Assembly (NCBI GenBank): GCA_966211815.1
Contig: CBIHOD010000017.1
Coordinates: 3,654 to 67,653, forward strand
Length of the DNA stretch: 64,000 nt
Reading direction: 5' to 3'
DNA from: JANPCX01 sp966211815
GTDB taxonomy: Bacteria; Pseudomonadota; Gammaproteobacteria; Burkholderiales; Burkholderiaceae_C
Shown: positions 1-10,358 of the stretch, one piece after another
Layout of the letters: each line of letters starts with the position of its first letter
Numbering within the stretch: position 1 is the stretch's first letter
The notes under the pieces: model-generated
What the model saw: only the letters and a program-made list of their open reading frames with translations
What the model was told of the DNA's origin: nothing
The model's database searches: none
Program-made: the position numbers and the translations under genes

Positions 1-992
<992 letters not shown>

Positions 993-1030
993 GGGGTGGT
1001 CTCCAGCTGATGCCTTGATTATCGCAAAAG

Positions 1031-1046
1031 CTGGATGTTTGTACAG
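1031..1046. promoter_or_regulatory. LexA (SOS) box-like site upstream of recA
   Basis: The 16-mer CTGGATGTTTGTACAG fits the proteobacterial LexA pattern CTGT-N8-ACAG with one mismatch (CTGG in the left half as read on the plus strand). It sits between recA and the divergent response regulator. Position and match make SOS control of recA likely; binding is inferred. Confidence 0.7.
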
Positions 1047-1152
1047 TGTTTCCGGAAAATTCCTGCGGGTCTGCCGCGGTGACCTCTGGCAGGGCCCTGC
1101 CTACAATTTCCGGATGCCGGGCATTTTCGCCGGCCTTTGAGGAGACGACGCC

Positions 1153-1824
<672 letters not shown>

Positions 1825-1872
1825 AGCGGGCCGGCTGCACGCGAGGGGCCGGGGTGTGCGGGCCGGCATAAC

Positions 1873-3474
1873 ATGGCCCGCATCCAGCGTTCCCTGTTCG
1901 GCGAGATCCTCGACTGGATGCTCGCGCCCCTGCTGGTGCTGTGGCCCACCAGCGTCGCCTTGACCTGGCTGGTCGCGCAGAGCATCGCCAACCAGCCCTA
2001 CGACCGGGCGCTGGGGGACCGGGCCCGGGCCTTGTCCAAGCAGGTGTCGGTCCAGCCGGCCGGGGCGGCGGGCCAGGGCGCGGCCTCTTTCACGCTGCCG
2101 CCGCAGGCGTCGGAGGTCCTGCGCGGCGACGAGACCGACGAGATCCACTACCAGGTGCTGGGCCTGCGCGGCGAACTGCTCAGCGGCGACCGGGCGATGC
2201 CGGTGCCGGCGGCGGACGACAAGGCGGTGCACGGCCAGCTGCGCTTCCGCGACGACGAACTGCGCGGCGACGTGGTGCGCGTGGCTTACCTCTGGCTGGA
2301 AGTGGCGGGCCGCGACGGCCAGGCCGGGCCGCTGGTGCAGGTCGCCGAGACGCGGGGCAAGCGCTCGCAGCTGGCGACCGAAATCATCAAGGGGGTGATG
2401 CTGCCGCAGTTCGTCATCATGCCGCTGGCGGTGCTGCTGGTGTGGCTGGCGCTGGCGCGCGGCTTCGCGCCGCTGAACGAGCTGCAGCAGCGCATCCGCC
2501 GGCGCGACAGCGGCGACCTGAGCCCGATCGACGAGGGCGAGGCGCCCGAAGAGGTCGCCCCATTGGTGGGCGCCATCAACGACCTGCTGGAGCGCCTGGA
2601 CCAGTCCCTGCGCGCGCAGAAGCATTTCCTGGCCGACGCCGCGCACCAGCTCAAGACGCCGCTGGCGGGCCTGCGCACCCAGGCCGAGCTGGCGCAGCGC
2701 GAGATCGAGCAGGGCCACGGCGACGTCGACGGCATCGCGGCCATCTCGCGCAGCCTGCAGAACATCGCCCGCTCCAGCCAGAACGCCGCCCACATGGTCA
2801 ACCAGCTGCTGGCGATGGCGCGGGCCGAGGACCGCGGCGAGGCCGGCCGCGGCGAGTGGGTGGGCATGGCGGAGCTGGCGGTCGAGGTGGTGCGGGACAT
2901 GGTGCCGCGGGCCATGGAGTCGCGCATCGACCTCGGCTACGAATGCGAGACGCCCGGCGCCGAGGCCGACGGCGCGGCCGCGGCGCACGCGCTGCGCGTG
3001 CACGGCAACCCGGTGCTGCTGCGCGAGCTGCTGCGCAACCTCGTGGACAACGCGCTCAAGTACACGCCGTCCGGCGGGTCGGTGACGGTGCGGGTGCTGA
3101 ACGACCCTTTCGGCCAGGTGGTGGTGGTGCAGGTGGAGGATTCCGGGCCCGGCATCGCGCCGTCCGAACGGGAGAAGGTCTTCCAGCCGTTCTACCGCTC
3201 GCTGGGCAGCGGCGTGGACGGCTCCGGCCTGGGCCTGGCGATCGTGCAGGAGATCGCGCTCCAGCATGGCGCCCATCTCGACCTGCAAGACGCCCACCCC
3301 CCTGGGCGCGGCGGCGGCGAAGAAACGGCCGCGCCCGAAGCCCAGTCCGGGCGCGGCCCCGGCGCGCTCTTCACGCTGCGCTTCCCGGCGCGCCTGGCCG
3401 CCGAGGTGGACCCGCCTGCCGCCCGGGACGACGCCCGGCCGCAGGGCCATGGCGACGCGCCGGCGCGGGGCTGA
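1873..3474 (+). CDS. Sensor histidine kinase (TctE/QseC-like)
   Basis: A 533-residue inner-membrane sensor kinase, partner of the upstream regulator. It has membrane segment 1 at about 15-38, a periplasmic sensor region of the 2CSK_N kind (about 40-172), membrane segment 2 at about 176-197, and a HAMP linker. The dimerisation box AAHQLKTPLAGL carries the phospho-accepting H258. The ATPase domain has N box LLRNLVDNALKYTP, G1 DSGPGIAPSE and G2 GSGLGLAIVQEI. An unusual glycine/glutamate-rich insertion and a proline/arginine-rich tail follow G2, so the C-terminus is longer than usual. The input signal cannot be read from the sequence. Confidence 0.92.
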   Translation: MARIQRSLFGEILDWMLAPLLVLWPTSVALTWLVAQSIANQPYDRALGDRARALSKQVSVQPAGAAGQGAASFTLPPQASEVLRGDETDEIHYQVLGLRGELLSGDRAMPVPAADDKAVHGQLRFRDDELRGDVVRVAYLWLEVAGRDGQAGPLVQVAETRGKRSQLATEIIKGVMLPQFVIMPLAVLLVWLALARGFAPLNELQQRIRRRDSGDLSPIDEGEAPEEVAPLVGAINDLLERLDQSLRAQKHFLADAAHQLKTPLAGLRTQAELAQREIEQGHGDVDGIAAISRSLQNIARSSQNAAHMVNQLLAMARAEDRGEAGRGEWVGMAELAVEVVRDMVPRAMESRIDLGYECETPGAEADGAAAAHALRVHGNPVLLRELLRNLVDNALKYTPSGGSVTVRVLNDPFGQVVVVQVEDSGPGIAPSEREKVFQPFYRSLGSGVDGSGLGLAIVQEIALQHGAHLDLQDAHPPGRGGGEETAAPEAQSGRGPGALFTLRFPARLAAEVDPPAARDDARPQGHGDAPARG

Positions 3475-3491
3475 GCGCAGCGGCGAGGCGG

Positions 3492-4841
3492 TCAGGGCTG
3501 CGCGTCCAGGCACTCCCCGAGCACGTTGACGAGCCGGTCGATCTCTTCCCTTCCGGCGATGAAAGGCGGCGCCAGTTGCAGCGTGTCGCCGCCGAAACGA
3601 ACGTACTGGCCCTTGGCCCAGCAGCGCATCGCGATTTCGAAAGGCCGACGCGCCGGCTCGCCCGGCATCGCCTCGATCGTCAGCCCCGCCGCCAGGCCGT
3701 AGTTGCGGATGTCGGCCACGTGTCTGGCGCCCTTCAGGCTGTGCACCGCGCTTTCGAAGTGCGGCGCCAGCGCCCGCACCCGCTCGACGGCGCCCTCGCG
3801 CTCCAGCAGGTCCAGCGTGGCCAGCGCGGCGGCGCAGGCCACCGGGTGGGCGGAATAGGTGTAGCCGTGCGGGAACTCGATGTTGTAGTGGGCGCCGCCG
3901 GCGTCCATGAAGGCCTGGTAGACCTCCTTGCGCACGGCCACGCCGCCCATCGGGATGGCACCATTGGTGACCTGCTTGGCGAAGTTGACGATGTCGGGCG
4001 CGACGCCGAAGGCCTGCGACCCCGTCCAGGCGCCCGCGCGGCCGAAGGCGGTGATGACCTCGTCGAAGATCAGCAGGATCTGGTGCTGGTCGCAGATCTC
4101 GCGCAGCCGCTGCAGGTAGCCCACCGGCGGGATGATGACGCCGGCCGAGCCAGAGAACGGCTCGACGATGACGGCGGCGATGGTCGACGCGTCGTGCAGG
4201 GCGATCAGGTCGAGCAGCCCGTCGGCCAGGTGCGCGCCCTGCGCCGGCATGCCGCGGCTGAAGGCGTTGCCGGGCAGCAGGGTGTGCGGCAGGTGGTCGG
4301 CCGAGACGCCTTCGCCGAACAGCTTGCGGTTGCCGACGATGCCGCCCACGCTGATGCCGCCGAAATTCACGCCGTGGTAGCCCTTGGCCCGGCCGATGAG
4401 GCGCGTCTTGCCCGCCTGGCCCTTCAGGCGCCAATAAGCGCGGGCCATCTTCAGCGAGGTGTCGGCCGCCTCCGAGCCCGAGCCGGTGAAGAACACATGG
4501 TCCAACCCTTCCGGCATCAAGGCCGCCACCCGCTCGGCCAGCTCGAACGACAGCGGCTGGCCGAATTGGAAGGGCGGCATGAAGTCCAGCGTGCCCAGCT
4601 GGCGGTGGACGGCGTCGGCGATCTCGCGGCGGCCGTGGCCCAGGCCGCAGGTCCACAGGCCGGACAGGCCGTCGAAGACCTGGCGGCCGTGCGCGTCGCG
4701 GTAATAGCAGCCTTCGGCGGCGACGAGGATGCGCGGGTCTTCCTTGAACTGCCGGTTGCCGGTGAAAGGCATCCAGTGTGCCCGCAGCTGCGCCGGCGTG
4801 GGGATGGAAGGGGCGGGGCTGTGCTGCTGCGGCGTCGTCAT
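3492..4841 (-). CDS. Class III aminotransferase (omega-amino acid:pyruvate type)
   Basis: A 449-residue PLP-dependent transaminase of fold type I. The phosphate-binding motif TGSGSEAADTSLKMAR (about 119-134), the D260-E261 pair of IFDEVITAFGR, and the Schiff-base lysine K289 in NFAKQVTNGAIPMGG are all present. The length equals that of omega-amino acid (beta-alanine):pyruvate aminotransferases, which move an amino group from a terminal amine to pyruvate. The start was set at MTTPQQHS; an upstream in-frame ATG at 4943 would add 34 atypical residues. The gene converges on the sensor kinase, ending 18 bases after it. The substrate is not certain; putrescine or GABA are other possibilities. Confidence 0.88.
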   Translation of the reverse strand: MTTPQQHSPAPSIPTPAQLRAHWMPFTGNRQFKEDPRILVAAEGCYYRDAHGRQVFDGLSGLWTCGLGHGRREIADAVHRQLGTLDFMPPFQFGQPLSFELAERVAALMPEGLDHVFFTGSGSEAADTSLKMARAYWRLKGQAGKTRLIGRAKGYHGVNFGGISVGGIVGNRKLFGEGVSADHLPHTLLPGNAFSRGMPAQGAHLADGLLDLIALHDASTIAAVIVEPFSGSAGVIIPPVGYLQRLREICDQHQILLIFDEVITAFGRAGAWTGSQAFGVAPDIVNFAKQVTNGAIPMGGVAVRKEVYQAFMDAGGAHYNIEFPHGYTYSAHPVACAAALATLDLLEREGAVERVRALAPHFESAVHSLKGARHVADIRNYGLAAGLTIEAMPGEPARRPFEIAMRCWAKGQYVRFGGDTLQLAPPFIAGREEIDRLVNVLGECLDAQP

Positions 4842-4978
4842 GGCTTGGCCTGGAGGAGTTCGACAGGCCGCCGAGGTTACAGGCTGGAGGGCCGAGGAAT
4901 ATGCGGTTTGCGGTGCTGGCAGAGTCAGGGGATTTGTTCGCAACCGCCCCTCGCTCCAACCCTCTCCCCGTTCCCCCT

Positions 4979-4996
4979 CCCGCTCGCGGGAGCGGG
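4979..4996. repeat. GC-rich hairpin in a pyrimidine-rich REP-like stretch
   Basis: CCCGCT-CGCGGG-AGCGGG forms a perfect 6-bp stem inside the strongly C-rich stretch 4945-5000. Such C-rich stretches with a short GC hairpin are commonly scattered between genes of Burkholderiales and Xanthomonadales. It has no T tract, so it is a weak candidate for the terminator of the beta-helix gene that ends at 5011. Confidence 0.35.
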
Positions 4997-5010
4997 TGGG
5001 CGCGGACCGC

Positions 5011-6657
5011 TCAATATGCCCCCACCCGGTTCACCGCGGCCCGCGATTCGCCCAGGAAGTTGTGGGCCACGCGGTTGTCCGTCCCGCCCGCGGGGACGGC
5101 CGGCGCCGCAGGCAGTTCGGTCCAGCCGAAATCCGGGATGGCCGCCACGGCGAAGCCGCCGAGGTTGCCGCCGGCCAGCGGCCGGAAATCGCCCGCGGCC
5201 GGGTTGGCCAGCTGCGGCTCCACCTGGTTGATGGTGTTCTGCGAGCGGATCAACGCCTCGTTGCAGGTCGGATGGCCCGCCTGGCAGGCGGTGCCGCCTT
5301 CGGTGCCCAGCGGATGCGAGGCCGGGCCGTTCCAGATGACGTTGCCACGCAAGACGAGCCCGGTGTCGCCGCGCGCGTCGGCCGGCACATGGCTGGACGC
5401 CGGGTTGGCCATCGCACCGAAGATTTGGAACTGCTGCCACTGGCTGGCCGCGCCGGCGGGGTTGTGGAAGACGTTGTTCAGGACGAGCACGTTGCGGTTG
5501 GGGATGCGCACCGCGTTGCCGCCGTCGTCGACCACGGTGGTGCCCCAGCCGCCGGCGTCCAGGAACTGCTGGCAGCGTTCGCGGCCGGCGTCGCCCGGCC
5601 GGCCGTCGCAGCTGCGCAGGCCGGCCACCGCTTCGAAAACATGGCTGCGGCCGCCCACGCGGTGGAAGGTGTTGTGCGCGAAGAGCACGTTGAAGGCGCC
5701 TTGCGCGCCGATGGCCGCGCCCTCCACGTTGTGCACGACGTTGTTGACGAAGCGGATGTCATAGGCCTCGTAGTGCAGCCACGGCGACGTCATGAACTGG
5801 AAACCCGTGCCCTGGCCCGCGGTGAAGCCGCCGGTGCCGCAGTTGGTGTAAGTGTTGCCCTCCACCCGCAGGTAGGCGGAGCCGCCCTTGGCGTACTGGC
5901 ACCAGTCGCCGGCGTTGTGGATCCTGTTGCCGACGACGTGGCCGTATTGCACCGCCACGTAGTCCACCGCGTTGTCCCAGGCGCCCGAGATGTCGTTGCC
6001 TTCCAGGTAGACGTGCTGCGACTGGTTGATCTTGACGGTCTCCTGCGCCACCCGGTTGCCGCCGCTGAGCACGCTGTCGCGCACCAGCAGGAACCGGCAC
6101 TGCTCGCAGTGCAGCGCGTCCCCGGCCGGCTGCGGCGCGATGGTGAGGTTGACGAGGTAGAGGTGGCGCACGTCGTAGACGTTCAAGTCGCCCCCCAGGG
6201 TGACGGTGCCGGCCTGCGCGGCCGTGATGAGGATGGGGAATTCGCGGCTGCCGTGGCGCGCGTCCATGTAGTTCGGCAAGCTGGCCTCCGGGTAGGTGCC
6301 CGGGGCCAGCAGGATGCGGTAGCCGGTGCCGGCCAGGGCGCCGCGCGGAATCTTCTGCCAAGCCGCGGTCAACGTGCGCAGCGGCGAGGCGGCGCTCAGG
6401 CCGGTGTTGGCGTCGTTGCCGTCGGTGGCCACGTGGAGCGTGGTCAGCACGGGATCGCCGATGTCGTAGCGGCCCTGCTGCAGCGGCGCCGGCGCGGCGG
6501 GCGGCATCGCCGGTGAAGGCGCGGGAACGGGCGTGGGCGCCGGGGCCGCGGCCGGGGGTCCGGCCGGCGATGCCGAACCGCCGCCGCCGCACGCCGCCAG
6601 CGAAGCCAGCAGGACGGCCAGGGCACAGGATGACGCGCGGCGGGACGGACGCGGCAT
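5011..6657 (-). CDS. Lipoprotein with right-handed parallel beta-helix
   Basis: A 548-residue exported lipoprotein. The lipobox LAAC puts the lipidated cysteine at residue 23, followed by a Gly/Ala/Pro-rich linker to about residue 55. The rest looks like a solenoid of pectate-lyase type: it begins with the typical HVATDGNDANTGLSAASPLR pattern and continues with short repeats of the kind VRDSVL, YLEGNDISG, VVGNRIHN, LRGNVIWN. Start chosen at MPRPSRR, which has GAGGAGG eight bases upstream, rather than the ATG 24 bases earlier. It could be a polysaccharide lyase or a surface adhesin; no catalytic residues can be assigned. It stands alone. Confidence 0.8.
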   Translation of the reverse strand: MPRPSRRASSCALAVLLASLAACGGGGSASPAGPPAAAPAPTPVPAPSPAMPPAAPAPLQQGRYDIGDPVLTTLHVATDGNDANTGLSAASPLRTLTAAWQKIPRGALAGTGYRILLAPGTYPEASLPNYMDARHGSREFPILITAAQAGTVTLGGDLNVYDVRHLYLVNLTIAPQPAGDALHCEQCRFLLVRDSVLSGGNRVAQETVKINQSQHVYLEGNDISGAWDNAVDYVAVQYGHVVGNRIHNAGDWCQYAKGGSAYLRVEGNTYTNCGTGGFTAGQGTGFQFMTSPWLHYEAYDIRFVNNVVHNVEGAAIGAQGAFNVLFAHNTFHRVGGRSHVFEAVAGLRSCDGRPGDAGRERCQQFLDAGGWGTTVVDDGGNAVRIPNRNVLVLNNVFHNPAGAASQWQQFQIFGAMANPASSHVPADARGDTGLVLRGNVIWNGPASHPLGTEGGTACQAGHPTCNEALIRSQNTINQVEPQLANPAAGDFRPLAGGNLGGFAVAAIPDFGWTELPAAPAVPAGGTDNRVAHNFLGESRAAVNRVGAY

Positions 6658-6754
6658 GGGGAGCCTCCTCGACGGGTGCAATCGATGGCGGTTTTATCGA
6701 CGGCTTGCGCGCCGACTGAAACCGGGGTCCGCCCGGGGATGGGCGGCCCCGGGC

Positions 6755-7186
6755 TCAGACCTTGTGCGTCGACAACAGGATGCTGGTCTCGGTGTTGGCG
6801 ATGCCGTCGATCTGGCGGATGGCGCCGAGCACGCGGTCGAAGGCTTCGAGCGTGTCGGCGCGGATCTCGGCCACCATGTCCCATTGGCCGTTGGTGGTGT
6901 GCAGCGCGAACACGTGGGGATGGCCGCGCAACGCGCGCAGCACGTCCGCCGCCTTGTTGCCCTCGACCACCACCGTCATGAAGGCGCGGATGCGCTGCGC
7001 TTCAGTCTGGGGTTTCAAGCGCACGGTGTAACCCACGATCACACCCTCGCGCTCCATGCGCTGCAGCCGGTTTTGCACCGTGCCGCGTGCCACCCTCAAT
7101 TTCTTGGCCAGGGTGGCCACAGGCAGGCGGGCGTCGTCGCGCAACAAAGAAATCAATTCGCGGTCGACATCATCCAAACCAACCAT
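6755..7186 (-). CDS. Lrp/AsnC-family transcriptional regulator
   Basis: A 143-residue regulator with an N-terminal helix-turn-helix (about 5-55: LDDVDRELISLLRDDARLP, then GTVQNRLQRMEREGVIVGY) and a C-terminal RAM ligand-binding domain (about 70-140) with GQWDMVAEIRA. Lrp/AsnC proteins sense amino acids as octamers. It is divergent from the arginine/citrulline transport and degradation genes, which makes it their likely regulator and arginine or ornithine its likely effector (inference). An A+T-rich stretch with a palindrome lies in the shared intergenic region. AAAGG lies about nine bases before its ATG. Confidence 0.93.
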   Translation of the reverse strand: MVGLDDVDRELISLLRDDARLPVATLAKKLRVARGTVQNRLQRMEREGVIVGYTVRLKPQTEAQRIRAFMTVVVEGNKAADVLRALRGHPHVFALHTTNGQWDMVAEIRADTLEAFDRVLGAIRQIDGIANTETSILLSTHKV

Positions 7187-7314
7187 TCAGCAGCCTTTTC
7201 TAATCATTGTGTTCAACGGCAAATGGCGAAGTGATTTTATTTTGACGTTATGACTGCTGGATTGAGCACAACGCCAAACAAAAAAGCACACCTTTAGGAC
7301 GCGCCCATGCCTGG

Positions 7315-7334
7315 GTTGCATCTTGTCATGCAAC
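7315..7334. promoter_or_regulatory. Palindrome, candidate Lrp-type operator
   Basis: GTTGCAT-CTTGTC-ATGCAAC is a perfect inverted repeat with 7-bp arms and a 6-bp spacer. It lies in the A+T-rich region between the Lrp-like gene and its likely target operon. Its role as operator is inferred from location and symmetry. Confidence 0.45.
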
Positions 7335-7645
7335 TTTTGACTAATCAATCGCACTTTTCAACAAATTCTGGTGACGTTTTGCGCAGTTTTCACCAAAGAC
7401 TGAGCATTTTCTGGTCTTTTGTTTGGCGACGTGACTTTCAACAATGTGCCTTCGAATTCCATTTAGCGAAAAAGCGAGGGGTGTCGAATGACTGTTTTTG
7501 CGCCGGCCGGTGAGTCCGGTCACCCGCCGATCCAATTGCCTGAAGCCCCGGCTTCGGGGCAGGCGCACCGCGCGACGCCTGCGCCGCTCGCGATCGGCTG
7601 ACTGCCCGCGCGACGTCTCGTCTGTTTTGCCAAGTCGACGGCTTG

Positions 7646-7670
7646 GCGGCGCCCGGGTCGCGGGCGCCGC
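7646..7670 (+). other. Perfect 10-bp stem-loop in transporter leader
   Basis: GCGGCGCCCG-GGTCG-CGGGCGCCGC forms a very stable hairpin about 80 bases before the ATG of the binding-protein gene. A smaller hairpin (GCCCCG-GCTT-CGGGGC, 7545-7560) precedes it. No T tract follows, so intrinsic attenuation is not supported; it may shape mRNA stability. Confidence 0.35.
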
Positions 7671-7750
7671 AGGCGCTCATTCCCGTCCCCGGGCCGGGCG
7701 CAACGGGCCACCGCTCCCACTTCCCCCACTTCACCACCAAGGAGTTTCAA

Positions 7751-8539
7751 ATGCGTCGTTCCCCCCGTGCGTTCCTGCGATGGCTCGCCGCTTTGTCGGT
7801 CGCCGCCGCGACTTTCGCCAGCCCTTTCGTCCATGCACGCCCGCTGGCGGACATCAAAAAACAGGGCAAGGTGGTCGTGGCCACCGAGGGCCAGTTCGCA
7901 CCGTTCAACTTCTTCGAGGGCAGCAAGCTCACGGGCTTCGAAGTGGAACTGATGGAGCGGGTGGCCGGGAAGATGGGCGTCGGCGTTGAATGGAAGACGC
8001 TGGGCTTCGACGCGCTGCTCACGGGCCTGAAGCAGGACCGCTGGGACCTGGTCATCGCCTCGCACGGCGTCACCGAAGAACGCGCCAAGGCCGTCACCTT
8101 CGCCAACCCGCACTACTGCTCGGGCGGCGTGATCGTGGCCAAGGACGCCCGCCTGCGCACCGCGAAAGACCTGGCCGGCAAGACCGTGTCGGTGCAGACA
8201 GGCAGCTCTTACCTGGAGGCGGTGCAGAAGATCCCGAACCTGAAAGAGATGAAGAATTTCCCGCAGGATTCGGACGCGCGCACCGCCCTGTTCACCGACC
8301 GCGTGGACGCCTGGGTCACCGACCGTTTCGTCGCCGCGGAAGCGCTCAAGGCCAACCCCAACTCGGGCGCCCGTTCGCAGGGCATGCTCTTCGTCGAACG
8401 CATCGCGGCGGCGGTCGCCAAAGGCAACGCGACACTGAAGGCCGCCTACGACAAAGCGCTGGGCGAAGTGATGGCCGACGGCAGCTACGACGCGCTGGCC
8501 AAGCGCTATTTCAACGAACTCGACGTCCGTTGCCCATGA
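7751..8539 (+). CDS. Polar amino acid ABC transporter, periplasmic binding protein
   Basis: A 262-residue secreted binding protein of the SBP_bac_3 family. The signal peptide spans residues 1-29 (hydrophobic core LAALSVAAATFASPF, cut after VHA). The mature part begins DIKKQGKVVVATEGQFAPFN, a pattern typical of arginine/ornithine/glutamine-binding proteins, and keeps GFDALLTGL and DLVIASHGVTEERA. The ATG has AAGGAG just upstream. The permease gene overlaps its stop (ATGA), then the ATPase. Since catabolic genes for arginine, ornithine and citrulline follow, the ligand is probably one of these (inference). A paralogue with the same design is at 12819. Confidence 0.92.
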   Translation: MRRSPRAFLRWLAALSVAAATFASPFVHARPLADIKKQGKVVVATEGQFAPFNFFEGSKLTGFEVELMERVAGKMGVGVEWKTLGFDALLTGLKQDRWDLVIASHGVTEERAKAVTFANPHYCSGGVIVAKDARLRTAKDLAGKTVSVQTGSSYLEAVQKIPNLKEMKNFPQDSDARTALFTDRVDAWVTDRFVAAEALKANPNSGARSQGMLFVERIAAAVAKGNATLKAAYDKALGEVMADGSYDALAKRYFNELDVRCP

Positions 8540-9339
8540 GCGCCGAAATGACCGCCCCCACCACCACCGCCTGGCCGCGACAGTGGACGGCCAGGCAGCG
8601 CGGCACCGCGGGCATCGTGGCGGCCGCGTGCGCCTTGCTGCTGCTGCTGTGGCTGGGGGCTTCGCTGCTGGCCCACGCGCCCGCGCCGATCGGCCCGAAC
8701 GCACGGTCTTTCGCCGACGGCATGCGGGTGACGATGCAGCTGACGTTGGCGGCCGGCTTGAGCGGCGTGCTGCTCGGCGTGCTGGCCGCGCTGGCCAAAC
8801 TCTCCAAGTCGCCGCCGCTGCGTTGGCTGGCCGGCGCATACGTCTGGATCATGCGCGGCACGCCGCTGCTGGTGCAGATCCTGTTCATCTACTTCGCGCT
8901 GCCGTCGCTCCTGCCTTGGCTGCGGCTGAGCGATTTCGCCTCGGCCTGCATCGCGCTGTCGCTCAACGTCGGCGCCTACAACGCGGAGGCGATCCGAGCC
9001 GGCCTGCTCTCGGTGCCCAAAGGCCAGGCCGAAGCCGCGCACTCGCTGGGCCTGGGCGCCTGGCACACCCTGGTGGACATCACCTTCCCGCAGGCTTTCA
9101 AAGTGTCGCTACCGCCTTTGGTGAACAACCTCGTGGCTTTGCTGAAGGATTCCTCGCTGGCCTACGCGGTGGGGGTGGTGGAGTTGACCAACGTCGGCAA
9201 CCGCGTGCAATCGGCCACGTTCGAGCCGGTGCCCATCCTGGTCACCACCGCCGCGCTCTACCTGGCGATGACCACCCTGCTGACGCGGATCTCCGCCGGC
9301 GTCGAGCAACGGATGGACGTGGAAAGGAGGCAACCATGA
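8536..9339 (+). CDS. Polar amino acid ABC transporter, permease
   Basis: A 267-residue inner-membrane permease of the HisM/GlnP class. An extra N-terminal membrane segment (about 26-48) is followed by the MetI-like transport domain (about 62-258). The ATPase-coupling loop appears as NVGAYNAEAIRAGLLSVPKG and EAAHSLGLGAWHTL. Only one permease gene is present, so the channel is presumably a homodimer. The start overlaps the binding-protein stop and its stop overlaps the ATPase start, which indicates translational coupling. Confidence 0.92.
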   Translation: MSAEMTAPTTTAWPRQWTARQRGTAGIVAAACALLLLLWLGASLLAHAPAPIGPNARSFADGMRVTMQLTLAAGLSGVLLGVLAALAKLSKSPPLRWLAGAYVWIMRGTPLLVQILFIYFALPSLLPWLRLSDFASACIALSLNVGAYNAEAIRAGLLSVPKGQAEAAHSLGLGAWHTLVDITFPQAFKVSLPPLVNNLVALLKDSSLAYAVGVVELTNVGNRVQSATFEPVPILVTTAALYLAMTTLLTRISAGVEQRMDVERRQP

Positions 9340-10082
9340 ACGAAGCGCCCGCCCCGCTGATCCGCCTGCGCCAAGTCAACAAACGCTTCGGCGCGGCCCA
9401 TGTGCTCAAGGACGTGAGCACCCATTTCAACGCCGGCGAAGTGGCGGTGATCGTCGGCTCCTCCGGTTCGGGAAAGAGCACGCTGCTGCGCACGCTGAAC
9501 CGGCTGGAGAAGCACGACAGCGGGGACATCGTGATCGACGGCGCCACGGTCGGCGACGATCCCGCCAGCCTGAGATCGCTGCGTGCCCAGGTCGGCATGG
9601 TGTTCCAGCAGTTCAACCTTTTCCCCCACCTCAGCGCGCTGGACAACGTGGCCCTGGCGCCGCGCCGCGTGCGCGGCGTGTCCCGGGCCGAAGCGCGCGA
9701 GCAGGCCGTGGCCCTGCTCGACCGCGTGGGCCTGCGGGCGCACGCGCACAAGCATCCCTTCGCGATGTCGGGCGGCCAGCAGCAGCGGGTGGCGATCGCC
9801 CGCGCCCTGGCGATGAAGCCGCGCGTCATGCTGTTCGACGAACCCACCTCGGCCCTGGATCCGGAAATGGTCAAGGAAGTGCTCGACGTCATGCGCGGGA
9901 TGGCCAGCTCGGGCATGACGATGCTGGTGGTCACCCACGAGATGGGCTTCGCGCGCGAGGTCGCCGACCGCGTCCTCTATTTCGATCACGGCAGCGTGCT
10001 GCAGGACAGCCCGCCGGAACGCTTCTTCTGCCAGCAAGACCATCCGCGCATCCGGGCTTTCCTCGGCCGCGCAGCGCACTGA
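9336..10082 (+). CDS. Polar amino acid ABC transporter, ATPase
   Basis: A 248-residue ATP-binding subunit (HisP/GlnQ class). It has Walker A GSSGSGKST, Q-loop VGMVFQQFNLFPH, signature SGGQQQRVAIARAL, Walker B VMLFDEPTSALDPEM and the switch histidine in VVTHEMGFA. The strong ribosome site AAAGGAGG lies before the ATG, which overlaps the permease stop. It powers uptake by the two proteins before it. The operon may continue into the ornithine cyclodeaminase gene, but a 276-base gap with its own A+T-rich stretch suggests a separate promoter. Confidence 0.95.
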   Translation: MNEAPAPLIRLRQVNKRFGAAHVLKDVSTHFNAGEVAVIVGSSGSGKSTLLRTLNRLEKHDSGDIVIDGATVGDDPASLRSLRAQVGMVFQQFNLFPHLSALDNVALAPRRVRGVSRAEAREQAVALLDRVGLRAHAHKHPFAMSGGQQQRVAIARALAMKPRVMLFDEPTSALDPEMVKEVLDVMRGMASSGMTMLVVTHEMGFAREVADRVLYFDHGSVLQDSPPERFFCQQDHPRIRAFLGRAAH

Positions 10083-10358
10083 CGGCGGCGCCGGTGACGC
10101 CATCGCCGCGCTTCACCGGCTCCGGCGGCGGGGTCCCGGGTTGATCAGCGTGTACCGGACCGTGGCGCCGGCGGCTGAAAGTTGAACCGCCGAGACGATG
10201 ACCGGCGAATTTCGAAATGCTCGATGGGTTCTGGCACTTTGATCAACCGACCAATCTAATTGAACAACTTTCTGCCTTTTCTTTGGCTCAAGCGCTGCGC
10301 AGAATTTCCCGACGACCAAGACCACCGACTTGATTGATTGATTCGCAAGGAGACTCCC

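Larger units (their letters stand above)
7187..7750. other. Intergenic control region between lrp-like gene and arginine transporter
   Basis: No convincing gene. The half next to the regulator (7187-7500) is strikingly A+T-rich for this genome. It contains the palindrome at 7315-7334 and AT tracts suited to Lrp binding and promoter opening. The second half is G+C-rich and holds two stem-loops (7545-7560 and 7646-7670) in what should be the leader RNA of the transporter operon. Small open frames here (for example 7307-7513) have codon use unlike the genes around them. Confidence 0.6.

Noticed and set aside
4936..5004. Intrinsic terminator after the beta-helix gene
   Set aside because: A short stem is present, but there is no T tract on either strand, so it was listed as a repeat only.
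7307..7513. 68-codon frame in the A+T-rich region upstream of the arginine transporter
   Set aside because: No ribosome site, no recognisable domain and composition unlike neighbouring genes. The stretch is better explained as a control region.
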